A stretch of 64,000 nt of DNA from Sphingomonas sp. PAMC26645 (GTDB lineage: Bacteria; Pseudomonadota; Alphaproteobacteria; Sphingomonadales; Sphingomonadaceae), in NCBI RefSeq assembly GCF_004795835.1, contig NZ_CP039249.1:2889001-2953000 (forward strand), given 5' to 3'. The notes beneath the pieces are model-generated. The model saw only the letters and a list, made by a program, of their open reading frames with translations. It searched no databases and had not been told where the DNA came from. Numbering within the stretch: the first letter of the stretch is position 1; each line of letters begins with the position of its first letter. The translations under genes and the position numbers were made by a program. Shown one piece after another: positions 58,104 through 64,000 of the stretch.

Positions 58104-58604
58104 ATGACGATTTTGCGCGGGATCATAACGTGCGCGATGCTGATGGCGGCATCCGTAGCACCGGGACCAGCAACGGCGGCAGTAAAGATCGGCGAGCGTG
58201 CACCCGATTTCGAACTGACGCTCATCGACGGCAGCAAGGTCCGCAGCGCCGACCTTCGCGGCCAGGTCGTCGTCCTGAATTTCTGGGCGACCTAGTGCGG
58301 CCCCTGCAAGGCCGAACTGCCGCTGCTCGATAATTACTATAGGCTTCGAAAGGACAATGGCCTGCGCGTTTTCGCGGTGGCGACGGAGGATTCACTGTCC
58401 GCGGCGAGGCTCAAGCCGCTGTTCGCCGCGATGGCGATCCAGTCCGCACGGCGGATCAAGGGACCGTTCACGCACCTGGGCGCCCTCCCCACCAACTTCA
58501 TCATCGATCGCGCCGGTATCGTTCGCTATGCGAAAACCGGCGCGTTCGACCTTAACGACTTGAACTGCCTGCTGGTCCCGCTGCTGCGGGAACCAGCGCC
58601 CTAA
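58104..58604 (+). pseudogene. TlpA/ResA-like thioredoxin-fold protein, interrupted by an amber codon in the active site
   Basis: Signal peptide (ILRGIITCAMLMAASVAPGP, then ATAA), then GERAPDFELTLIDGSKV and VVVLNFWAT. The next codon is TAG (58293-58295), then CGPCKAELPLLDNYYRL and the rest of a normal redoxin to [10 protein letters not shown], all in one frame. The active site should read WCGPC; TGG to TAG is a single base change. The product, if unsuppressed, stops after 63 residues without catalytic Cys. Everything else (length 166 codons, frame, SD GGGGACGAGGG) is intact, so the lesion is recent or a sequencing error. The 3' end overlaps pgk's stop by four bases. Confidence 0.85.
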
Positions 58605-59791
58605 CGGGTCAGCGCTGCAACGCCGGGAAGGTCCTTGCCTTCCATCCATTCCAGGAACGCGCCGCCAGCGGTCGAGACGAACGTGAAGGCGTCCGCGACA
58701 CCGGCGTGATTGAGCGCAGCGACCGTATCGCCGCCACCGGCGACAGAGACGAGCGAGCCGCCTTCGGTCAGAGCCGCCGCCGTCCTGGCGAGCGCGACGG
58801 TCGCCTTGTCGAACGGCACCGTCTCGAACGCACCGAGCGGGCCGTTCCAGACCAGCGTGCGGCAGTTCTTGAGAACGTCCCCGAGCGACTCGACCGCGGC
58901 CGGGCCGACATCGAGGATCATCTCGTCGGCGGCGACTTCGTGGACGTTGACGGTGCGGGTGGCGGTGTTCGGCTTGAACTCCTTGGCGACCACCACGTCG
59001 TACGGCAGGTGGACCGTGCAGTTCGCCTTGTCCGCCGCTTCCATGATCTGTTCGCAAACGCTCGCAAGCTCATGCTCGCACAGGCTTTTGCCGACATCCA
59101 CGCCGCGCGCCGCGAGGAAGGTGTTGGCCATGCCGCCGCCGATGATCAGATGATCTACCTTGGTGACGAGATGGCGTAGCACGTCGAGCTTCGAAGATAC
59201 CTTGGCGCCACCGACGACCGCCGCGACCGGATGCTCGGGCGCACCGAGCGCCTTCTGGAGCGCGTCGAGTTCGGCTTCCATCGCGCGGCCGGCAAAGGCG
59301 GGCAATAAGTGTGCAAGGCCTTCGGTCGAGGCGTGCGCGCGATGTGCAGCGGAGAAGGCATCGTTGACGTAGAGATCGCCGAGGCTGGCGAACCGCTGGA
59401 CCACCGCTGCGTCGTTAGCCTCTTCACCGCCGAAGAAGCGCGTGTTCTCCAGCACCGCGATGTCGCCGGGTTCCAGCGTCGCAACCGCGGCGTCGGCGCC
59501 TTCCCAATCGATATAGCGGACTTCGCGACCGAGCACTTCGCTGTACGGCTTCACGACCTGCGACAGCGAGAACTCCGGGCTCGGCACACCCTTGGGACGG
59601 CCGAAATGTGCTAGGACAAGGACGATCGCACCCTTGTCGGCGAGTTCCCCAACGGTGGCGACGGTCGCGCGCAGGCGGGTGTCGTCGGTGACGCGACCCT
59701 CGGCCATCGGCACGTTCAGGTCTTCGCGGACGAGCACGCGCTTGCCCTGGATGTCGCCCATATCATCGAGCGTCTTGAATGGCTTGGTCAT
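58601..59791 (-). CDS. pgk: Phosphoglycerate kinase
   Basis: Makes ATP from 1,3-bisphosphoglycerate. 396 residues. [35 protein letters not shown] and [16 protein letters not shown] bind 3-phosphoglycerate; [40 protein letters not shown] and [12 protein letters not shown] form the nucleotide side. Start overlaps the MOSC gene stop (ATGA), so gap-MOSC-pgk is probably one transcript. Confidence 0.97.
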   Translation of the reverse strand: MTKPFKTLDDMGDIQGKRVLVREDLNVPMAEGRVTDDTRLRATVATVGELADKGAIVLVLAHFGRPKGVPSPEFSLSQVVKPYSEVLGREVRYIDWEGADAAVATLEPGDIAVLENTRFFGGEEANDAAVVQRFASLGDLYVNDAFSAAHRAHASTEGLAHLLPAFAGRAMEAELDALQKALGAPEHPVAAVVGGAKVSSKLDVLRHLVTKVDHLIIGGGMANTFLAARGVDVGKSLCEHELASVCEQIMEAADKANCTVHLPYDVVVAKEFKPNTATRTVNVHEVAADEMILDVGPAAVESLGDVLKNCRTLVWNGPLGAFETVPFDKATVALARTAAALTEGGSLVSVAGGGDTVAALNHAGVADAFTFVSTAGGAFLEWMEGKDLPGVAALTR

Positions 59792-60249
59792 GGTTCTTCG
59801 ATCCTGATCTCATCACCGACGGCGATACTGCCGCCCATCAAAACTCGGGTACAGGCCCCGCCCCGCCAGTCGGGCGTCAGCGCGGCGAACAATCCTGGCG
59901 CCAATGCCTCCATGCGTTCGCACGGATCGGTGTGGCGCGTCACCTCCAGCACGACGTCCGCGCCGATGCGCAGCCGGGTGCCGGGTATCTGGGGTAAGTC
60001 GAAGCCGTCGACGAGCAGGTTCGCGCGGCGTTCATACCATGGGATATCCTGGCCGACCTCGGCCATCGCCGTGGCCCAGTCGCTGCGTTCCAGCAACGTG
60101 ACCTGGCGCCGGCCCATGCCGCCGGGCTTCACATAGCCGCGGAAGTCGCCGTGCAGCCCGGCCTCGATGGTGATCTCGACATGGTCGATGACCTCCATCG
60201 GGGCTTTCGCGCGGGGGTGTCGGGCGATGCCGGCGATGGTGCCCACCAT
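59788..60249 (-). CDS. MOSC domain-containing protein
   Basis: 153 residues, a stand-alone MOSC domain. [68 protein letters not shown] and [19 protein letters not shown] match the C-terminal domain of molybdenum-cofactor sulfurases, which handles sulfur or Moco in related proteins (YiiM-like). Substrate unknown. The start is placed at ATG 60249; an upstream ATG (60315) would read through a palindromic repeat and add 22 unrelated residues. It overlaps pgk by four bases. Confidence 0.85.
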   Translation of the reverse strand: MVGTIAGIARHPRAKAPMEVIDHVEITIEAGLHGDFRGYVKPGGMGRRQVTLLERSDWATAMAEVGQDIPWYERRANLLVDGFDLPQIPGTRLRIGADVVLEVTRHTDPCERMEALAPGLFAALTPDWRGGACTRVLMGGSIAVGDEIRIEEP

Positions 60250-60277
60250 CCCGAAGGCCTGAGCCACCGCCCCCTCC

Positions 60278-60351
60278 CCGTTCGTGTCGAGCGCAGTCGA
60301 GACACCATCTGTCACGGGAGACGACTTCTCGACTGCGCTCGAAGCGAACGG
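60278..60351. repeat. Palindromic repeat, family G
   Basis: CCGTTCGTGTCGAGCGCAGT-CGAGACACC on the left and TTCTCGACTGCGCTCGAAGC-GAACGG on the right, inverted. A sequence of this type (TCGAGCGNAGTCGAGA) is widespread in sphingomonad genomes (recollection). Lies between the gap stop and the MOSC start within one operon. Confidence 0.8.
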
Positions 60352-60376
60352 AAGAGGGGGGGCATGGATCGCAGGC

Positions 60377-61387
60377 TTAGATGAACTTCGCCATCGCGGT
60401 CGCCGTATCGACCATCCGGTTCGAGAAGCCCCATTCGTTGTCGTACCAGCTGACCACCCGGACCAGCTTGCCGTCGATCACCGCGGTCTCCAGGCTGTCG
60501 ATCGTCGACGACGCCGGGGTATGCTGCAGATCGATCGACACCAGCGGCTCGTCCGACCAGTCGAGCACGCCGACCAGCGGGCCGCTCTCGGAGGCCGCCT
60601 TCAGCACCGCATTCACCTCTTCACGCGTCGTATCGCGCGACGGGGTAAAGGTCAGGTCGATCAGCGACACGTCCGGCACCGGCACGCGGATCGCCGAGCC
60701 GTCGAGCTTGCCCTTCAGCTCCGGCAGCACTTCGGCAACCGCACGAGCGGCTCCCGTCGTCGTCGGGATCATCGACATCGCAGCAGCGCGTGCGCGACGC
60801 AGGTCAGGGTGGATCTGGTCGAGGATCTTCTGGTCGTTGGTGTACGCATGCACGGTCGTCATCAGGCCGCGCTCGATACCGATCGCATCGTTCAGCACCT
60901 TGGCGACGGGCGCCAGGCAGTTGGTGGTGCACGACGCGTTCGAGACGATCGTGTGCTCGGCGGTCAGCTTGTCGTGGTTGACGCCGTAGACGACGGTCAG
61001 GTCGACGTTCTTGCCCGGTGCCGAGATCAGCACCTTCTTGGCGCCGGCATCGAGATGCTTCTGGCAGCTCGCCTTGTCGGTGAAGAAGCCGGTGCATTCG
61101 AGCACGATGTCGACGCCCAGCTCGGCATGCGGCAGGTTCGCCGGGTCACGCTCGGCGGTGACGCGGATGCGCTTGCCGTCGACGACCAGCTCGTTGCCCT
61201 CGGCCGAAACCTCACCCGGATACTTGCCGTGCACGCTGTCGCGCTTGAACAGCCAGGCGTTCGACTTGGCATCGCCGAGATCGTTGATCGCGACGAGTTC
61301 GAGTGCGCCGTTCGACTGTTCGAGTACCGCACGGGCGACGAGACGGCCGATGCGCCCGAAACCGTTGATCGCAACCTTGACCGTCAT
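60377..61387 (-). CDS. gap: Glyceraldehyde-3-phosphate dehydrogenase, type I
   Basis: Oxidises and phosphorylates GAP to 1,3-BPG with NAD. 336 residues. The N-terminal Rossmann fold [20 protein letters not shown], the catalytic Cys in [17 protein letters not shown], the His in [15 protein letters not shown], the phosphate sites and the [15 protein letters not shown] signature are present. First gene of the gap-MOSC-pgk run; divergent from the zapA pair across 144 bp. Confidence 0.98.
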   Translation of the reverse strand: MTVKVAINGFGRIGRLVARAVLEQSNGALELVAINDLGDAKSNAWLFKRDSVHGKYPGEVSAEGNELVVDGKRIRVTAERDPANLPHAELGVDIVLECTGFFTDKASCQKHLDAGAKKVLISAPGKNVDLTVVYGVNHDKLTAEHTIVSNASCTTNCLAPVAKVLNDAIGIERGLMTTVHAYTNDQKILDQIHPDLRRARAAAMSMIPTTTGAARAVAEVLPELKGKLDGSAIRVPVPDVSLIDLTFTPSRDTTREEVNAVLKAASESGPLVGVLDWSDEPLVSIDLQHTPASSTIDSLETAVIDGKLVRVVSWYDNEWGFSNRMVDTATAMAKFI

Positions 61388-61531
61388 TGCTGTATCTCCG
61401 CTACGCCCGCGAGTCCGTTCCGGGCGCGCAGCCTTTGCGGGGCGGTGGGGCGCCCTGTCAACACCGTGGATGGTGATGGGTTTCGCCTAAACCGACTTGT
61501 CGCACCCCCCGTCCATGCTATCTCGCATGGC

Positions 61532-61726
61532 ATGTCAGAAACACTTCCCGACGGACCAACTGCCGTCGAACGGATCGACGCCGCGATCGCACGGATCGAA
61601 TCCGCCATTGCAGCCCGCACCGAAGCCGGCGACGCGCTCGCCAAGCGCCACGCCGCTCTCAAGGCGCGGATGGCCGAAGCCGTCGCCGCGCTCGACGACG
61701 TCATCACGCGCGGGAGCCCCAACTGA
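61532..61726 (+). CDS. Small coiled-coil protein upstream of zapA
   Basis: 64 residues, one long Ala-rich amphipathic helix (AVERIDAAIARIESAIAART then EAGDALAKRHAALKARMAEA) and a short tail. Its stop overlaps the zapA start (TGATG). In other proteobacteria a small coiled-coil protein is often encoded just before zapA and may help bundle FtsZ; homology is not shown here, only position and shape. Long frames extending it upstream are antisense to gap. Confidence 0.75.
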   Translation: MSETLPDGPTAVERIDAAIARIESAIAARTEAGDALAKRHAALKARMAEAVAALDDVITRGSPN

Positions 61727-62034
61727 TGGCCCAGGTCATGCTCGATATCGGCGGCCGTCCCCACGCCGTCGCCTGCCGTGACGGCGAAGAGTCGCGCGTG
61801 CGGCTGCTGGGTGCGATGGTCGCCGAACGCTGGGCGACCGCGGACCGCGCGGCGGGTGGCCTCAGCGCCGAGCGGGCGATGCTGTTCGTCGCGCTGATGC
61901 TCGCCGACGACCTTGACGAAGCCGCGCACCGCCCACCCGAAGGCTCCGCGGTCAGCGAGATCGCACTTACCCGGATCGCCGATCGTCTCGAAGGGCTTGC
62001 ACAAGCCCTTGAGCTAAGCCCTCCGAACGCCTAG
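61726..62034 (+). CDS. zapA: Cell division protein ZapA
   Basis: 102 residues. Binds and bundles FtsZ at the division ring. MAQVMLDIGGRPHAVACRDG is the N-terminal beta-hairpin domain and RVRLLGAMVAERW follows; the C-terminal long helix (SAERAMLFVALMLADDLDEA) dimerises. Coupled to the small coiled-coil gene and followed by 6S RNA and 5-formyl-THF cyclo-ligase, the classic zapA-ssrS-ygfA order. Confidence 0.9.
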   Translation: MAQVMLDIGGRPHAVACRDGEESRVRLLGAMVAERWATADRAAGGLSAERAMLFVALMLADDLDEAAHRPPEGSAVSEIALTRIADRLEGLAQALELSPPNA

Positions 62035-62040
62035 ATTGGC

Positions 62041-62203
62041 TGTGGCGGGTTCTGCCCGGTACGAGCCTTTATTATCCCTGAGGCTATTCATCATCCATAG
62101 GGGGCTGTCCCTGTTAGGATCCTGGTCCGAAGCACATGGTCCCCACCTGACGTACCGTGCGTCAGTGGATAACCCGGCACACGGCCATGGTGGGCCCGCC
62201 ACA
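62041..62203 (+). ncRNA. ssrS: 6S RNA
   Basis: About 163 nt in the zapA / 5-formyl-THF cyclo-ligase gap, the known place of 6S RNA. TGTGGCGGG at 62041-62049 pairs perfectly with CCCGCCACA at 62195-62203 as closing stem. An inner hairpin CTGACG-taccgtg-CGTCAG lies at 62149-62167 and further complementary tracts occur between. 6S RNA mimics an open promoter and holds sigma-70 RNA polymerase in stationary phase. The 5' and 3' ends are approximate. Confidence 0.75.
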
Positions 62204-62226
62204 CCACCATCTTCCAAGGTCGCCGC

Positions 62227-62760
62227 ATGACCGACAAGAGCGCGCTGAGAGCCTCGCTCCGCGCCGCGCGGGAAGCGCGCCCGCCGGTCGAGCTTCCTGT
62301 GCCGTCGGCGTTTCTGGCACGGCTGAAACCCGGATTGACGGTCGCCTCCTATGTCCCGTTCGGCGGCGAGGCCGATCCTTCGCCCTTCGCGCGCGCCGCC
62401 GTCGATGCCGGGTGCGTCATCGCCCTGCCCCATGTCGTCCGCCGCTCGCTGCCGATGCGCTTCCTGTCCTGGGCAACCGAGGCAGCCCTGATCGCCGGGC
62501 CATTCGGACTGCACCAGCCCGCCGAGGACGCGGCCGAACTCGAACCCGACATCATCCTGACACCGCTCGTCGGCTTCGATCGCAGCGGCAACCGGATCGG
62601 CCAGGGCGCCGGCTATTATGACCGCGCGTTCGTCGCCCACCCGAACGCGTGGCGCGTGGGGGTTGCGTTGTCGGTGCAGGAGGTCGAAACGCTGACCCCG
62701 GACCCGTGGGACGTCCCGCTCCACGCCATCGCCACCGAATCAGACTGGATCACGCCATGA
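62227..62760 (+). CDS. 5-formyltetrahydrofolate cyclo-ligase
   Basis: ATP-dependent conversion of 5-formyl-THF to 5,10-methenyl-THF. 177 residues. It starts MTDKSALRASLRAAREARPP, then VASYVPFGGEADPSPFARAA; the signature RIGQGAGYYDRAF binds nucleotide and substrate. Follows 6S RNA as in many proteobacteria, where the two are often processed from one transcript. Ends in an ATGA overlap with the DUF2842 gene. Confidence 0.93.
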   Translation: MTDKSALRASLRAAREARPPVELPVPSAFLARLKPGLTVASYVPFGGEADPSPFARAAVDAGCVIALPHVVRRSLPMRFLSWATEAALIAGPFGLHQPAEDAAELEPDIILTPLVGFDRSGNRIGQGAGYYDRAFVAHPNAWRVGVALSVQEVETLTPDPWDVPLHAIATESDWITP

Positions 62761-62957
62761 CGCCAACCTGGCGCAAACCCGTCGGGATGCTGGGCATCCT
62801 TCTGCTGATCCTGGTGTGGTGCGTGGCTATCGTTAGCTTGTCGAACATCGTCGGCAGCTGGCACTGGCTGGGGCAGTTGGTGTTCTACCTATTCACTGGC
62901 CTGATCTGGATCGCACCGCTGAAGCCGGTCCTGCGCTGGATGGAGCTCGGGCGGTAG
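62757..62957 (+). CDS. DUF2842 family small membrane protein
   Basis: 66 residues. TPTWRKPVGMLGILLLILVW begins a first TM helix and WLGQLVFYLFTGLIWIAPLK the second, ending RWMELGR. This Trp-rich pattern (WRK...W.WIAPLKP) is the alphaproteobacterial DUF2842 family; function unknown. It overlaps the cyclo-ligase stop (ATGA). Confidence 0.82.
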   Translation: MTPTWRKPVGMLGILLLILVWCVAIVSLSNIVGSWHWLGQLVFYLFTGLIWIAPLKPVLRWMELGR

Positions 62958-63005
62958 CCCGGCGTTTCCCTAATCCGGTGCGCTGCACCGCCGCCGGCTC
63001 CCTTG

Positions 63006-63154
63006 CCGTTCGTCCTGAGTAGCCATCGAGTAGCCGCGCAGCGGCGTATCGAGAGGGCGTATCGAAGGACAGGTTGGCGGCGGAACCCATGCTTCGATAC
63101 GAGCCCTCGATACGCTCCTAACGGAGCTACTCGGTCTCTACTCAGCACGAACGG
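63006..63154. repeat. Large palindromic repeat, family F
   Basis: CCGTTCGTCCTGAGTAG...CGAGTAGC...GCGTATCGAGAG...CGTATCGAAGG on the left is matched in reverse complement on the right (GCTTCGATACGAGCCCTCGA, GAGCTACTCGG, CTACTCAGCACGAACGG). Between DUF2842 and tRNA-Asp. The gap 62958-63239 holds nothing else that I see. Confidence 0.8.
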
Positions 63155-63239
63155 AAAGGGGTTGGTGGTTCCGGATGATCTACGGAACGGAATGCTCGCA
63201 GCACCCAAAATCTTTAAGAATCTCGGCCACCCATTAGGG

Positions 63240-63316
<77 letters not shown>

Positions 63317-63414
63317 ATTCCCAATGACGAACCCTAGCGTCCCAAAGGACACGCGGGAAGGCTCGTCAAAACCTCGACACGATCTCGAACCATCTACCCG
63401 GTCAGGGCAAACGA

Positions 63415-63491
<77 letters not shown>

Positions 63492-63545
63492 TGAAACAGC
63501 GTGGAGGCGGCAACTAGGCGAGGGTTCGAATACCGTCAACCCAAA

Positions 63546-64000
63546 TTATCCGCCAGTTTCACGTTGTGCCTCGGGCGGGTCGCCACGACGGCGGTTTCGC
63601 CCGGTCTTGGGCTGCACCAGCGTTCCGTGCTCGAACAGGAACCCGGCGATATCGGGCTTACCAGCGGCCTTTACGATTGTCTGGATGATGATCAGCAGCG
63701 GGACCGCGAGCAGCGCGCCCGACGTGCCCCACACCCATCCCCAGAAGCTCAGCGAGATCAGGATCAGCAACGGACTGATCGTCAGCCGGTGCCCGACCAC
63801 GAACGGCGTGATCGCGTTCGCCTCGACCAGGTGCAGTCCGTACATCAGCGCCGGCGGCAGCATCGCCATCCAGATGTCGGAGAACGTCATAAGCCCGCCG
63901 AGCGCGAGCAGGAACGCACCGATCACCGGCCCGAAATACGGGATGTAATTGAGCAGCGCGACGATCCCGCCCCACATCGCCGGATACGGCATGCCGATGA
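63546..64000 (-). CDS. AI-2E family transporter, C-terminal part (5' end outside window)
   Basis: The frame stays open to the window edge; about 151 C-terminal residues ending in TAA are seen. MWGGIVALLNYIPYFGPVIG, FLLALGGLMTF, VEANAITPFVVGHRLTISPL, LLILISLSFWGWVWGTSGAL and LAVPLLIIIQTI are the family's C-terminal helices. AI-2E (PerM/TqsA-like) membrane proteins export autoinducer-2 or act as Na/H exchangers; which applies is unknown. The tail is basic (PKTGRNRRRGDPPEA). Confidence 0.9.
   Translation of the reverse strand, partial: IGMPYPAMWGGIVALLNYIPYFGPVIGAFLLALGGLMTFSDIWMAMLPPALMYGLHLVEANAITPFVVGHRLTISPLLILISLSFWGWVWGTSGALLAVPLLIIIQTIVKAAGKPDIAGFLFEHGTLVQPKTGRNRRRGDPPEAQRETGG

Noticed and set aside
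58293..58295. Recoded stop (selenocysteine or pyrrolysine) in the redoxin gene
   Set aside because: The codon is TAG where Trp is expected, not TGA at a Cys position. No pylTSBCD or Sec machinery is in view and no hairpin follows. A simple nonsense mutation or sequencing error is more likely.
60250..60315. 22-residue N-terminal extension of the MOSC protein
   Set aside because: It is encoded by the family G repeat. The MOSC fold begins at MVGTIAGI, so ATG 60249 is preferred.

Overview
The window is GC-rich chromosomal DNA (roughly two thirds G+C by eye) with densely packed, often overlapping genes. Gene content and order point to an alphaproteobacterium of the Sphingomonadaceae, most likely Sphingomonas or a close relative. 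Supporting signs are an SOS box of the alphaproteobacterial GTTC-N7-GTTC type, a nuoA-N operon ending in birA-coaX-rnj-DUF1467, the tpiA-ppiD-trpE-trpGDC-moaC-moeA-lexA block, 6S RNA between zapA and 5-formyl-THF cyclo-ligase, and many short palindromic intergenic repeats. The genus is inferred from remembered synteny, not from a search.

Layout. 1-9.1 kb: end of a CocE/NonD hydrolase, a CoxE-like VWA protein, a small lysine-rich membrane protein, anmK, rimO, a 48-residue membrane protein, a class C beta-lactamase-like hydrolase coupled to an M17 aminopeptidase, and a secreted helical protein. 9.3-20.5 kb: tpiA diverging from ppiD, then trpE, trpG-trpD-trpC-moaC, a TonB-like protein, moeA and lexA. 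20.5-26.4 kb: a repeat cluster, comEC, gltX, gltA and a small membrane protein. 26.4-32.6 kb, the least understood part: a histidine-kinase-like protein without its phospho-acceptor histidine, translationally coupled to a DUF2336 protein; a nucleotidyltransferase-like/multi-TM fusion that looks catalytically degenerate; and, divergent from it, a 735-residue two-TM coiled-coil protein. 32.9-33.7 kb: an SDR dehydrogenase. 33.9-51.9 kb, all minus strand: the complete 14-gene complex I operon (nuoA-N) running into birA, coaX, rnj and DUF1467. 52.4-57.4 kb: suhB, efp, an M23 peptidase, an L,D-transpeptidase, thiE and class I fba. 57.4-61.4 kb: a MazF-like toxin/RHH antitoxin pair and an amber-interrupted thioredoxin-like gene between fba and pgk, then a MOSC protein and gap. 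61.5-64 kb: a zapA pair, 6S RNA, 5-formyl-THF cyclo-ligase, DUF2842, two identical tRNA-Asp genes and the C-terminal part of an AI-2E family transporter.

How the genes work together. Most of the window is housekeeping: lower glycolysis (tpiA, fba, gap, pgk), entry to the TCA cycle (gltA), respiration (nuo), tryptophan synthesis, molybdenum cofactor synthesis (moaC, moeA), cofactor supply (coaX, birA, thiE) and translation (rimO, gltX, efp, tRNA-Asp).

The most informative oddities are local. Three GTTC half-sites spaced 11 bp apart overlap the lexA promoter. A palindromic repeat has become the in-frame C-terminus of TrpG while keeping the trpG-trpD stop/start overlap. A nonsense codon falls exactly at the Trp of a WCGPC motif. 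A perfect 16-bp palindrome sits in front of the toxin-antitoxin pair. Half of the nuo genes appear to start on GTG or TTG. At least eight families of palindromic repeats occupy most non-coding gaps.
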